A stretch of 64,000 nucleotides of DNA, taken from NCBI GenBank assembly GCA_041671045.1, contig JBAZCF010000001.1, positions 1 through 64,000 of the forward strand, given 5' to 3'. Under the pieces are notes generated by a model. The model was not told the DNA's origin. It did no database searches and saw only the letters and a list, made by a program, of their open reading frames with translations. Shown here piece by piece: positions 18,297-27,318 of this stretch; within the stretch, counting starts at the first letter, position 1; the number at the start of each line of letters is the position of its first letter. Both the position numbers and the translations under genes were made by a program. The stretch comes from Parachlamydiales bacterium. Its GTDB lineage: Bacteria; Chlamydiota; Chlamydiia; Chlamydiales; JABDDJ01.

Positions 18297-18326
18297 TTGA
18301 CCGCTGAGTGTGATACCGTCTATAAC
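18297..18326 (+). promoter_or_regulatory. Candidate sigma-66/70 promoter for clpP-clpX
   Basis: TTGACC at 18297-18302 and TATAAC at 18321-18326 are separated by 18 bases, close to the housekeeping consensus. It lies just downstream of the tig terminator and 47 bases before the clpP ATG, so clpP and clpX probably have their own transcript. Confidence 0.6.
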
Positions 18327-18372
18327 TAGAGTATCCAGATATACATAGATTTATTACTTTTTTGAGGAACGC

Positions 18373-18999
18373 ATGGAACAAGATAAACGGCCAAAAAATT
18401 CTCTGACCCCTTATGTTATCGAAGATACTGGACGCGGTGAACGTTCAATGGACATTTATTCCCGTTTGCTTAAAGACAGAATCATCTTCCTCGGCACTGA
18501 TATTACCGATCAAATTGCCAACGTTGTCGTTGCCCAACTGCTCTTTTTAAAGATGGAAGATCCGAAAAAGGACGTCCATGTTTATATTAACTCCGCAGGT
18601 GGATACCTAACCTCCGGTTTGGCTATTTATGATACGTTGAAGTGGCTAGGTTGCGATATACGTACATACTGCATTGGACAAGCTTCCTCTATCGCTGCTC
18701 TTCTTTTAGCTGCCGGCACCAAAGGAAAACGCTACGCTTTGCCTCATAGCAGAGTGATGATCCACCAGCCCCATGGTGGCGTAGGTGGAACCCAATCCGA
18801 TATCGCACTACAAGCTAAAGAGATAATTTACCAAAAAAATCTCTTAATAAAAATATTCTCCAATTGTTCAGGACAACCCCTTGAAAAAATCGCGGCCGAC
18901 TCTGAACGTGACTTTTTTATGAGCGCCGAAGAGGCCAAAGAATATGGATTAATAGATGAGGTTGTCCAAGTAGCACCTCCAATAGCTCCTAAAGTTTAA
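18373..18999 (+). CDS. clpP: ATP-dependent Clp protease proteolytic subunit (ClpP2 type by position)
   Basis: The 208-residue serine protease has the catalytic triad Ser106 (GQASSIAA), His131 (MIHQPHGG) and Asp180 (ERDFFMS). It assembles as a double heptameric chamber fed by ClpX. Chlamydiae have two ClpP proteins; the copy next to clpX, as here, corresponds to ClpP2 (CT706) by gene order. GAGGAACGC precedes the ATG. It lies 22 bases before clpX and has its own candidate promoter. Confidence 0.95.
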   Translation: MEQDKRPKNSLTPYVIEDTGRGERSMDIYSRLLKDRIIFLGTDITDQIANVVVAQLLFLKMEDPKKDVHVYINSAGGYLTSGLAIYDTLKWLGCDIRTYCIGQASSIAALLLAAGTKGKRYALPHSRVMIHQPHGGVGGTQSDIALQAKEIIYQKNLLIKIFSNCSGQPLEKIAADSERDFFMSAEEAKEYGLIDEVVQVAPPIAPKV

Positions 19000-19021
19000 A
19001 GTTCTGAAAATAGGAAATGTT

Positions 19022-20272
19022 ATGACTAAAAAGCCGTTTGCGCAAAAAGAGGTTCCAGCTTGTTCTTTCTGTGGCCGTACTGAAGAAGCCGTTGAAAAAC
19101 TTATCTCCGGACCCAATGTCTATATTTGCGACAAATGTGTTCAACTTTGTTCCGGCATCTTAGATAAAAAAGCCACTCCCACCAATTATGAATTCAGAGT
19201 GCTGAAGCCGAAAGAAATTAAAGAAAGGTTGGATGAATATATTATCGGTCAGGAAAGCGCTAAAAAAACTATTTCTGTAGCCGTCTATAATCACTACAAA
19301 CGCATCAGAGCCCTGAATAAAGAGTCCGGCATTGAGTTCAGCAAATCCAATGTTTTACTATTCGGTCCCACAGGATCCGGTAAAACATTAATAGCCAAAA
19401 CTCTGGCGCAAATTCTTGACGTACCTTTTGCCATTGCCGACGCTACTACTTTAACTGAAGCCGGTTATGTGGGCGAAGACGTAGAAAATATTATTCTCCG
19501 TCTCCTCCAAGCTGCCGATTATGATGTAACTAAAGCAGAAATGGGCATCATCTACATCGATGAAATTGATAAAATCAATCGCACAACTGCCAATGTCTCC
19601 ATCACACGTGATGTGTCCGGTGAAGGCGTTCAACAAGCTCTTCTTAAAATTGTTGAAGGAACAATTGCTAATGTCCCTCCAAAAGGTGGCAGAAAGCATC
19701 CTAACCAAGAATACATTAAGGTTAATACCGAAAATATCCTGTTCATCGTAGGCGGCGCCTTTGTCAATCTAGATAAGACGATTGCGCGCAGACTAGGAAA
19801 AGGGACCATTGGTTTCGGATCTTCTGAAAAAGAAGTCATCGACCATACCCAGAAATCTTTACTTCTCAGCCGCGCTGAGACAGAAGACTTCATTCAGTTT
19901 GGAATGATCCCTGAATTTATCGGCCGCTTTAATAGCATCGCTAACTGTAACGAATTGACTCAGGAAGATCTTGTAGACATCCTAGTCCGTCCTAAAAATG
20001 CTATCATAAAACAATATAGCGCAATGTTTGAGATGGAAGGTGTAAAAGTCAACTTTACTCAAGATGCTCTTGAAGCCATTGCAAAAAAAGCTATTGTTGC
20101 CGGCACAGGTGCACGTGCGTTGCGTATGATTATCGAGGGATTAATGCGGGACCTTATGTACGAAGTTCCTTCCGATAGCTCTATCCAAGAAGTCGCCATA
20201 GATAAAGAAGTCGTGGAAGGAAGTAAGGAGCCTAATGTTCAAAGAGCAGGAAAAAACCGCAAAATCGCCTAA
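19022..20272 (+). CDS. clpX: ClpX, AAA+ unfoldase of the Clp protease
   Basis: The 416-residue protein begins with the ClpX zinc-binding domain (Cys14, Cys17, Cys36 and Cys39 in CSFCGR...CDKC). The AAA+ module follows with Walker A GPTGSGKT (115-122), Walker B IIYIDEIDK and the arginine-finger region, and then the C-terminal small domain with GARALRMIIEGLM. It unfolds tagged substrates and passes them to ClpP. It is in one transcription unit with clpP (22 bases apart). The GNAT gene starts six bases after its stop and may be cotranscribed. Confidence 0.96.
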   Translation: MTKKPFAQKEVPACSFCGRTEEAVEKLISGPNVYICDKCVQLCSGILDKKATPTNYEFRVLKPKEIKERLDEYIIGQESAKKTISVAVYNHYKRIRALNKESGIEFSKSNVLLFGPTGSGKTLIAKTLAQILDVPFAIADATTLTEAGYVGEDVENIILRLLQAADYDVTKAEMGIIYIDEIDKINRTTANVSITRDVSGEGVQQALLKIVEGTIANVPPKGGRKHPNQEYIKVNTENILFIVGGAFVNLDKTIARRLGKGTIGFGSSEKEVIDHTQKSLLLSRAETEDFIQFGMIPEFIGRFNSIANCNELTQEDLVDILVRPKNAIIKQYSAMFEMEGVKVNFTQDALEAIAKKAIVAGTGARALRMIIEGLMRDLMYEVPSDSSIQEVAIDKEVVEGSKEPNVQRAGKNRKIA

Positions 20273-20278
20273 TCTCTT

Positions 20279-21208
20279 ATGATTAAGATCATTGTAGAAA
20301 GACCGGAACAACTGACTCCGGCAAAGCGGCAGGAATATGCTGCTTTACTGGAGTCAAAATTGTCTTCCCGCCTATTTACAGGACGCAATCCTATGGGCAT
20401 TAAAAGCGGGGAGCTTTTGCTTCTAGGCGCTTATGCTGAGGATCGCTTAATCGGGTGTCTATCCTATAGTGTATATAAAGGTCTTTTTGCCGCCGATTTA
20501 CTTTACATCAGCGTATTGCCTGAATTTCGTCAGCAGGGGATCGGCCTTTCACTACTGAATTTCCTAAAAGAAGACCTCATACAGCGTAATGTGCATGTCT
20601 GCTGGGCAATGTACATCAAAGAAGATCCCTTCACCTCAACATTGCAAGATTTATTCGCCAAAACCGGTTGGGGTGAACCACATCATGAAATCATTCGGCT
20701 TTTCCTTGATGCATGGGAATACGTCTCTCCCTATTCTAGCTACCCTCTTCCTAAAGGCTGCGAAATCTTTAAATGGACCGATTTGACGGATGATGAAAGA
20801 GCAACCTTGAAATTCAAAGATCAACAGAGAAGCTTTCCTGAGCACGTGAGTCCTTTTTCCACTAAATATGCTATTGAACCCTTGAATAGTCTTGGTATTC
20901 GATGCGAGGGTGAAATTATTGCCTGGTTGATTACGCATCGTGTAAATAAGGAAACAATTCGTTTTTCCGTCTTTTATGTTTCACCTGAATACCGAAGAAC
21001 AGCTTGTTTCTTAGAGTTAGGCAACATAGCAATTGCAGCTCAGCATAATTCTCCCATCCAATGGGCTATGTGTGAAATAAACTTTACGCAAGGACATTCT
21101 ACTTGGCGTCGCTTTGCGATGCGTGAGTTAGCTCCTCATGCAAAAAAAATTGAAAATATCTATATCTCGACTCTAAATCTAAAAGAATTAGATTGGGATT
21201 CCGTTTAA
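20279..21208 (+). CDS. GNAT-family N-acetyltransferase
   Basis: The 309-residue protein has a GNAT fold in its first half: LLYISVLPEFRQQGIGLSLL (about 78-97) fits motif A, whose Q/R-x-x-G-x-G/A loop holds the pyrophosphate of acetyl-CoA. The second half (about 170-300) has a weaker, similar pattern with FYVSPEYRRTACFLELG but lacks the glycine loop, which suggests a tandem GNAT with a degenerate second domain. The substrate is unknown. It begins six bases after clpX and ends the unit before a long AT-rich gap. Confidence 0.78.
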   Translation: MIKIIVERPEQLTPAKRQEYAALLESKLSSRLFTGRNPMGIKSGELLLLGAYAEDRLIGCLSYSVYKGLFAADLLYISVLPEFRQQGIGLSLLNFLKEDLIQRNVHVCWAMYIKEDPFTSTLQDLFAKTGWGEPHHEIIRLFLDAWEYVSPYSSYPLPKGCEIFKWTDLTDDERATLKFKDQQRSFPEHVSPFSTKYAIEPLNSLGIRCEGEIIAWLITHRVNKETIRFSVFYVSPEYRRTACFLELGNIAIAAQHNSPIQWAMCEINFTQGHSTWRRFAMRELAPHAKKIENIYISTLNLKELDWDSV

Positions 21209-21338
21209 ACACTCACTGCACCTAATTCTATATAGTCAATTAATTGATAAGGATATGTGGTTTAAACCGGTAATTCCTTCTATCCTTTTGGCACTTCTTT
21301 TCACAATTTTCTCTCTTTAATAGTAAATTCCGGCTTAA

Positions 21339-21367
21339 TTGTCATTCATTAAACGTGTAACTATAAC
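21339..21367 (+). promoter_or_regulatory. Candidate promoter of the translocator operon
   Basis: TTGTCA at 21339-21344 and TATAAC at 21362-21367 are separated by exactly 17 bases, within the AT-rich first half of the 523-base gap 21209-21731. Initiation here would give an untranslated leader of about 360 bases before the ATG at 21732. A perfect palindrome GGTTTAAACC lies 70 bases upstream (21260-21269) and could be an operator. Confidence 0.5.
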
Positions 21368-21536
21368 AGTTTGAATTGTTTAATTATTAGTTATGTTAGT
21401 TATCTGTAATTGCTATTGTTTAATTAATTAAATAAATTATAATAATAAATAAGGGAGTTTCATGATTGGATAGTTTTCTCTTGTTTAAGGGTCGCCAATC
21501 GTTCTCTTAAAGCTGGCATGAAAAATGCAATTTTTC

Positions 21537-21731
21537 TTGGGAAAGCTTGAGGTGAACAATAGGGCAAATCCTAAGTTTTTAGGGGCTGCTCTAAATGCAA
21601 AAGCTACAAGGGAAAGCAACCAAAATTGACCGGAATAAAGATAGAAAATGAGCATTTTAACTGCTCCATTATCTCTCTTAAGCCCCTGAGGGTTGCTAAT
21701 AAATAGCAAAAAATTAGGAAGGAGGGACACT
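21537..21731 (+). promoter_or_regulatory. Structured 5' leader with possible pseudoknot/alternative pairing
   Basis: No gene is present in this gap. CCTAA (21570-21574) pairs locally with TTAGG (21579-21583). The overlapping AGGGGCT (21581-21587) can instead pair with AGCCCCT (21681-21687). AGCAACC (21615-21621) pairs with GGTTGCT (21691-21697). The last two helices cross, as in a pseudoknot. A small GAGC/GCTC hairpin (21650-21666) lies between. The 3' arms end about 20 bases before the GGAGG site of the first gene, so folding could govern translation. This is hand pairing only; it has not been computed or tested. Confidence 0.4.
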
Positions 21732-22433
21732 ATGTCGTCCGTTCAGCCAGTTGATCCTGCCGAACTGTACGGCCACACCGAACAAGCAGCAATAGAGCTT
21801 CTCTATATCAAAGCTGCGAATGAGGTGATAGGCTACCATATGGAAAGGCTTGAAGATGCACTAAAATCCACTAAGGACATTCTCTCGGCTTTAACAGCTC
21901 TTCAGAATGCTAAAAACGAACTTGAAGTCAAAGACCGGGAAGTTCCCGAATTTGACGAAGGCGATTACGAAGAACAAGCGAGCTATACATTCGGAAGCTC
22001 CATCAAACCCGAGCTTACGGATTTTGATTACAGCAAAATTCAAGATTACAAAGAGGATCTTGAAGATGCTCTGCAGGATTTATTGAATAGCTTGCCCAGT
22101 GATGAGCAGGATGCAATTCAAGATGATCCCAACTCCATTTATACTCTAGCTAACAAGGTAATCGAACAAATTGGAAGCAGTGAGCAAGATGCAGAAGCTT
22201 GGGTTATGGATAACTATGATAGGCAAGATGGCCTAGACACTTCTCAAACAGGTCTTTTTCAGGGTGCCCTAACACAAGCCATAACTGCCGGGCAGTCTCT
22301 AAATGACACTAAAACAGAAGAAGTGCGGCGTTTTCTCTATGTATTTGAAGAATATAACAAATCAGCAGGTGCGATCCTCAGTAAAATCAACGATATCATC
22401 GTAAATACTGCTAGAAATATTGCTAAAACCTAA
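21732..22433 (+). CDS. Unknown acidic protein, first gene of the translocator operon
   Basis: A strong GGAGGG site precedes the ATG at 21732; the longer frame starting at 21693 would include that site and is rejected. The 233-residue protein is acidic and mostly predicted helical, with LEDALKSTKDILSALTALQ and later LEDALQDLLNSLPSDEQDA. There is no signal peptide or membrane segment. Small helical acidic proteins at this position in T3SS loci are usually secreted proteins or chaperone partners, but no family is recognised. It is followed 20 bases later by another small gene with the same kind of ribosome-binding site. Confidence 0.75.
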   Translation: MSSVQPVDPAELYGHTEQAAIELLYIKAANEVIGYHMERLEDALKSTKDILSALTALQNAKNELEVKDREVPEFDEGDYEEQASYTFGSSIKPELTDFDYSKIQDYKEDLEDALQDLLNSLPSDEQDAIQDDPNSIYTLANKVIEQIGSSEQDAEAWVMDNYDRQDGLDTSQTGLFQGALTQAITAGQSLNDTKTEEVRRFLYVFEEYNKSAGAILSKINDIIVNTARNIAKT

Positions 22434-22453
22434 TTAGGTAAGGAGTAAGGATT

Positions 22454-22906
22454 ATGTCCGTTCCACCAGTAGACCAAATGAGCGGTTCGTCGATATCAGG
22501 CTCAGGCTTTGAGAAGACATACCGTATAGATTTGGTATTTCAGCTGATCCTTCAAGTCATCGGTACCCTGCAAGGAGTTGCTGTAGCGCAAGCTCAAAGG
22601 TTACAACTCCTGACTTCTTGGCAGCAGGCGTATACGACATTGATGAACAAAATCCCTATCTTTACGCAAAACACCTCGCTTTTCGGTGGTACAACCACCG
22701 AAGACGGTAACTTGCGTGATGATGAGAACCGTGTCAACAGCTCGTATACAGAACAATTGCGTTCACTACGTTCACAGATTAGTGACGATTCGAAATCTTT
22801 ACAATCTAACTTGAACCAGACGAATGACGGCGTTACGCAACAAGCAAACTTGGCAACTGCATTACTGCAAGAGCTAAGTACTATATTATCAACTATTTAC
22901 CGCTAA
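22454..22906 (+). CDS. Unknown small protein of the translocator operon
   Basis: The 150-residue protein has AAGGAG nine bases before its ATG. It has a Ser/Gly-rich N-terminus (MSGSSISGSGFEKTY), an amphipathic segment LVFQLILQVIGTLQGVAVAQ and a Gln/Ser/Asn-rich helical C-terminus with LRSLRSQISDDSKSLQ. This pattern, a flexible N-terminus then a coiled C-terminus, resembles secreted needle- or filament-like proteins, but the similarity is only general. It lies between the 233-residue protein and a hairpin that separates this pair from the first chaperone gene. Confidence 0.72.
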   Translation: MSVPPVDQMSGSSISGSGFEKTYRIDLVFQLILQVIGTLQGVAVAQAQRLQLLTSWQQAYTTLMNKIPIFTQNTSLFGGTTTEDGNLRDDENRVNSSYTEQLRSLRSQISDDSKSLQSNLNQTNDGVTQQANLATALLQELSTILSTIYR

Positions 22907-22928
22907 GGTGGATAGGCTGAAAAATAGA

Positions 22929-22958
22929 AGGGTGGACGCATTCAATGCGTCTACCTTT
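22929..22958 (+). terminator. Intercistronic hairpin (partial terminator or attenuator)
   Basis: GGTGGACGCATT at 22931-22942 pairs with AATGCGTCTACC at 22944-22955 (twelve pairs including one G-T, with the innermost pairs opening to form the loop), followed by TTT. It lies 25 bases after the stop of the 150-residue gene and 85 bases before the chaperone gene, so it may lower expression of the downstream genes. Confidence 0.55.
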
Positions 22959-23042
22959 AACGGCTTACAAGACAGTTAATTACTACGCATCATTGAATGA
23001 CAAATTTTAGAACGAATAGATGACCGATCTCAAGGAGGAGCC

Positions 23043-23609
23043 ATGAAGGGGGATCCGCAACGTGTAAAAAGGGCAGCAGAAGCCGTTGGTGAAGAAGTGG
23101 AAGGGCAAACTTCCACCAAAATGCAAGGTATGGCCGGTGATTTGCTTCAGAAAGGCCAGATCCCAAAAGACTTATTAGGTATTAATGAAGCAATGATGGA
23201 AGGCATTTACGGACAAGCGTATCGCCTTTACAACACAGGTAAATATAGGGATGCATGCCAATTGTTCCGTTTATTGATCATGTTAAATGCATCCGAATCA
23301 AAATATACGATGGGATTGGCCGCTTGTTTTCATATGTTAAAAGAATTTCGCAACGCAGTAGGAACATATTCACTCTGCGGAATGTTAGACCCGGAGAACC
23401 CCATACCGCATTTCCATGCTTCTGATTGCTATATCCAAATGGGGGACATGATGGCCGCTCTTATTGCCTTGGAAATGGCGGTAAAGCGTTCAGGAAACAA
23501 GCAGCAATATGCCACACTAAAAGACCGCGCATTACTTACAATGCAGAGCCTACGCAAAGAAATAGCTGAAGGCGAAGGAATGAAAAAAGGTAACGCGGGA
23601 AATATTTAA
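23043..23609 (+). CDS. T3SS class II chaperone, SycD/LcrH family (first copy)
   Basis: The 188-residue protein contains the three tandem TPR units of SycD/LcrH chaperones, with the typical Y-x-x-G-K-Y-x-D-A-x-x-x-F (YNTGKYRDACQLFRLLIML), GLAACFHMLKEFRNAV and PHFHASDCYIQMGDMMAAL. Such chaperones keep hydrophobic translocators soluble before export. It lies 12 bases upstream of the 1225-residue hydrophobic protein, its likely client. In Chlamydia, lcrH/scc2 precedes copB-copD in the same way. The ribosome-binding site AAGGAGGAGCC is very strong. A second chaperone of the same family follows the client gene. Confidence 0.88.
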   Translation: MKGDPQRVKRAAEAVGEEVEGQTSTKMQGMAGDLLQKGQIPKDLLGINEAMMEGIYGQAYRLYNTGKYRDACQLFRLLIMLNASESKYTMGLAACFHMLKEFRNAVGTYSLCGMLDPENPIPHFHASDCYIQMGDMMAALIALEMAVKRSGNKQQYATLKDRALLTMQSLRKEIAEGEGMKKGNAGNI

Positions 23610-23621
23610 GGAGTTTGTGTC

Positions 23622-26600
23622 ATGAGCGACAACAATATTGGTGATCGTACTAGTCACATATTAAATCAATGGCAGGTCAACCAGGCAGAAGAGCAGCAAG
23701 AGCAGCAACAAGTAAAACAGCAAGTGATTAAAGATCAGTTGATGAAGGCGGATATCGCTGCAGCCCCCGTCATTGCAACTTATACTCAGGATGCCCATAT
23801 ACCCAAATTATTAGACCCTGCACCTCAGAATTCCGAAACCGAACAAGAAGCTAATGGAAACTCAGAAGAAGGATCAACGGAAAGTGCTCTTAATAAGGGA
23901 CAGTTAATTATGAGAGGTCCTTCTCCATCAGGCGGAGAACCCAGATTGCCTTTTAATCAGCTTTCTCAGGAGAACCGCAATCTAAATGAAAATGCACTTA
24001 AACAATTTGCACAACAAAATGGTTTGGACCCAGGCTCCGCTCGCATTGCCTATTTTTTTGCTAAAGCTAATCCAAATCAAGAACTGGCCTCTCCATTTAA
24101 TGCTTTAGGTCAAACTGTTTCCACAAAATCAGCCACTTCTGAAGGCTTGAAACAGTCAAATTTCAATAAATTACTGAATGGGTCCGGAAACCAGTTACAG
24201 GAACTTGCCAATAAACTGGGAGTCACACCGGATCAGGCACGGCAGCTAGTAAACCAGGCTTTTGTCTCAGGCCAAAGCGATAATCCTGATGTGCAGGAGT
24301 TTGTTAACACACTAGGCAGCCAAGCGGATGCTGAATCAGAAAAACAAGTAAGCGATCAGACCTTTAATCGCGCTTTGAACGGTTCTTCCGGCAGCATTGA
24401 GACACTTGCTAAACAATTAGGAAAAACACCCGAAGAAGTAAAAGAAATGGTCGTGCAAGCGCGGGATAATCCCGATGCAGACCTGCCCCCTGAAGTCAAA
24501 ACTCTTGCAAGAAATGTACAGCTACATTCTGAGAAGCTTTCTGAAGAAGCTACAGTCGATCCTAAGAGTGAATTTACCACGATGATCAATAGTTCAGAGG
24601 GCCGCGGAGCAGAGAAAGTCAAGTTTCTCGCTAAACAGTTAAATATGAGCGAAGACGATGTAAAACAGCTTCTGCAAAAAGCAGCAGATGATCCTACTGC
24701 AGATGTACCGGTAGAGATTGCACGGGCTGCTGCCAAACTAATGGATAAGGCGACGGATAGCGCTATGGATAAAGCGACCGAGCACCTGGCAGGACAACTC
24801 CTTGACGGTAAAATTGCTGCAGGAGGAGACAAAATCGCTTCACTGGCAAAAAAACTGGGGATCAGCGAAGAAGAAGCTAAAGCGCTGCTGCAAAAAGGAT
24901 TAGTTGACCCCGACAGCGTCCCAAAATCCGTGATGAAGCTGCTTAAAGAGATGATGCAGGATAGCAAAGCGGAAGCTTTTGCTAAGTTGTCCGGAGAGCC
25001 TACGCAGGGCGAGATGGACAGCGCGATCAACAGCGAATCAGAGACATTTTTTAAAGAGGCCATGGGCAAAATGGGATTGTCTCCCGATGCGCAAAATAAG
25101 GTTCTCTTCGCTAAAAACAATCCCCAACTTGCTGATCAATTGGACCCGGATATTAAGGAAATTTATCAGAATATTTTAGCCTCTTCCAAAGAGGGTTTTG
25201 AAGAGAATTTTGGCATACCCAAAACTTACCAATCGTCGTCTTTAACTGTCAGTCTTACGGATAATGGTACTGAAAGCTATGACAATGCTTTCGAAAACTC
25301 CTTAAATAATCTGAGGAGTTCCGGCCAGATCACAGACAAGGATGTAGCCCAATTACGCCAGCTGCATTATAACCCTAATTCAAATGTAGCCTCCACAGAA
25401 CAAATTACAGAACTATTCAAGCAAATAGAAGGCGAAATCATTCCCCAGCTCCGCACTCAGCTAGGGGCGCCTGATACTTGGAATCCTAAACCCGGTTTAG
25501 ATAGATTTGGGGCTGTGATGAATGGTGAATTGGCGATGGTGTTAGAGAAAGCTATCGGTGAGTTAAAGGAAAATGGGACCATCAGCAAAGACCAAGCACA
25601 GCAAATTCAAAAACAATTGGCCGGTGGTGCAGATGCTCCTGAAGAACTGCAAAACCTCATAAAAACAATCCTTGGCAATGCCCTTACACTTGTATCCGCA
25701 AAATATGGTGTAAGCCCGGGCAGCTTGGAAATTGATGCTCCTCTAGGGGCGGGAAAATTAAGCCCGGATGTCGCCGGACTAGCTAAAAGCAGTTTGCACA
25801 TGGCGGATGAGGTAATTGATAATTTCAAACAGAACATCAAAGCAGCAAAAGATAGCCCTCTCGCTTCTGTCTATTTGCAATTTTTAAAGCTCACACGTGA
25901 AGCCCTGCAGTCATGTAAAGAGTACTTGTTCACGATGAATGCAGGAGACTCCAAACGGGCCAAAAATATGGCCGTGACAGAACTTTCTAAACAGATGAAC
26001 CGCCTAGAGCAAATGAAAAGGCAGTTCGCGGAAAGGGATGCAGCAATAGAAAAAATGGAAGGCATGGGCATTTTGATGATCTTCCTTATGATCATCATGG
26101 CTGTCATCATGATCATTTTGGCGGTTATCCTTATTGGCGGTATCGTTGGACTGATAGTTGCTGTCATCATAGCTATTATGGAGGTTATAAATATCTCTTT
26201 ACAAGCTGCGGGAAGCCCGGCGGCGGAGGCCTTCAGTTATGTCACCATGGCGGTGGAACTGTTGCTGAGCTTTGTTCAGTTAGCCATGGCACCAATGAAG
26301 GCTGCAATGACAGCGGCAGCTAAAGCTATTTCTACAGCAACCCAGCAGGGTGCTGCAGCCACTATGAAGGCCGTAATGAAAGCGGTGATAGGAATTTTAG
26401 TTGCAGTCCTTTCAGCCATTGTAAAGGCTGTTTTTGAAGCGATGGGAGAGGCTATCAAGGCTATAGGAAAAGCCATGAAACAAATGATACAGTCGCTAGT
26501 AAAAGCCCTCACCGGAATGGCTGATGGAGCGACCAGTGAAGCCGGCCAAGCCCTTCTTAAGAATCTGGATAGCTTTATGACAGTAACACCCGATATGGTC

Positions 26601-27299
26601 ACGGGAGGTGCCTCATCAGCACAGCAAGCGCGAATGGCTTCTATCTCTACACCAAGCACCACCTTTACCGAAGCCTTTAAAAACATTGCTAGCCGTATTA
26701 TGGAAAGGGTTGCGGTTCTCATGCAAAATATGATGAAAGGAGTGGGCGATACAATGAAAGGCTTTACGCAAGGAATTGATGATATATGCACAGGCATAGC
26801 AGACTTTTGTAAGTCGCCGGTAGAATCTGTAAAAGAAGGTTTTGAAGGCCTTAAACAATCTGGCCAAAATATGAAAGATGCCTTGAATATCAATCCTACG
26901 AAAGATGTTCACCATGCAGACGGTACTGTCACCAAAGAAATCAATTGGATGAATGACTATACCGACGAAGCTTTTATGAAGAGTGAAGGCGCTACCCTCA
27001 ATACAAAAATGAAAATGATTTTAGGTACGGGAGAAGCATTATCCGGAGGCGGTAAACAACTGGTCAGCGGCCTTAAAGACAATGCATTAGCGGAGTCTCA
27101 AGCAATTATGCTGGAATTGGACGCCTGGCTGGCAGAAAGTGCCGAAATGCTCAAATTCATTAGAAAATGTATCAATAATTTGATCCAAGCTTTAGGTGAG
27201 CCTATGGAACAAATTAAAGCGATCAGTGAGTCGCAATCAAAATTCTGGAAGGATATGTCAGGCATCGGTACAGGTCTGGCACAATCATTGCAAGGTTAA
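23622..27299 (+). CDS. Giant CopB/YopB-like translocator candidate with N-terminal helical repeats
   Basis: The protein has 1225 residues; Chlamydia CopB has under 500. The N-terminus (1-120) is Gln-rich and disordered. Four clear repeats of about 70 residues start near 180, 247, 316 and 392, each with L-A-x-K/Q-L-G-x-S/T-x-E/D-E/D-A/V and then a D-P-x-A-D-V/L-P-type turn; weaker copies lie near 128 and 479. A long hydrophobic region follows (about 815-885, beginning MGILMIFLMIIMAVIMIILA), with a second hydrophobic stretch (about 916-940), then an amphipathic C-terminus. This hydrophobic layout is typical of the large pore-forming translocator. It is flanked by two SycD/LcrH chaperone genes, which supports the call. 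No direct homology to CopB was tested. Confidence 0.7.
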   Translation: MSDNNIGDRTSHILNQWQVNQAEEQQEQQQVKQQVIKDQLMKADIAAAPVIATYTQDAHIPKLLDPAPQNSETEQEANGNSEEGSTESALNKGQLIMRGPSPSGGEPRLPFNQLSQENRNLNENALKQFAQQNGLDPGSARIAYFFAKANPNQELASPFNALGQTVSTKSATSEGLKQSNFNKLLNGSGNQLQELANKLGVTPDQARQLVNQAFVSGQSDNPDVQEFVNTLGSQADAESEKQVSDQTFNRALNGSSGSIETLAKQLGKTPEEVKEMVVQARDNPDADLPPEVKTLARNVQLHSEKLSEEATVDPKSEFTTMINSSEGRGAEKVKFLAKQLNMSEDDVKQLLQKAADDPTADVPVEIARAAAKLMDKATDSAMDKATEHLAGQLLDGKIAAGGDKIASLAKKLGISEEEAKALLQKGLVDPDSVPKSVMKLLKEMMQDSKAEAFAKLSGEPTQGEMDSAINSESETFFKEAMGKMGLSPDAQNKVLFAKNNPQLADQLDPDIKEIYQNILASSKEGFEENFGIPKTYQSSSLTVSLTDNGTESYDNAFENSLNNLRSSGQITDKDVAQLRQLHYNPNSNVASTEQITELFKQIEGEIIPQLRTQLGAPDTWNPKPGLDRFGAVMNGELAMVLEKAIGELKENGTISKDQAQQIQKQLAGGADAPEELQNLIKTILGNALTLVSAKYGVSPGSLEIDAPLGAGKLSPDVAGLAKSSLHMADEVIDNFKQNIKAAKDSPLASVYLQFLKLTREALQSCKEYLFTMNAGDSKRAKNMAVTELSKQMNRLEQMKRQFAERDAAIEKMEGMGILMIFLMIIMAVIMIILAVILIGGIVGLIVAVIIAIMEVINISLQAAGSPAAEAFSYVTMAVELLLSFVQLAMAPMKAAMTAAAKAISTATQQGAAATMKAVMKAVIGILVAVLSAIVKAVFEAMGEAIKAIGKAMKQMIQSLVKALTGMADGATSEAGQALLKNLDSFMTVTPDMVTGGASSAQQARMASISTPSTTFTEAFKNIASRIMERVAVLMQNMMKGVGDTMKGFTQGIDDICTGIADFCKSPVESVKEGFEGLKQSGQNMKDALNINPTKDVHHADGTVTKEINWMNDYTDEAFMKSEGATLNTKMKMILGTGEALSGGGKQLVSGLKDNALAESQAIMLELDAWLAESAEMLKFIRKCINNLIQALGEPMEQIKAISESQSKFWKDMSGIGTGLAQSLQG

Positions 27300-27318
27300 A
27301 CAACAAGGAGGATCTGCT

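Noticed and set aside
21537..21630. Resemblance of AGGGCAAATCC ... GCAAAAGCTACAAGGG to the c-di-GMP-I (GEMM) riboswitch core
   Set aside because: About ten extra bases separate the two conserved parts, the hairpin loop does not fit the GNRA tetraloop, and no matching 3' helix with receptor was found. cmsearch with the Rfam model would decide.
21485..21730. Minus-strand frame of 81 codons in the leader before the translocator operon
   Set aside because: It lies over the leader and the ribosome-binding site of the next gene, has no own Shine-Dalgarno sequence and no recognisable motif.
24356..25120. Minus-strand frame of 254 codons inside the 1225-residue gene
   Set aside because: Long Ser/Ala/Leu-rich antisense frame caused by the codon use of the repeat-containing gene.
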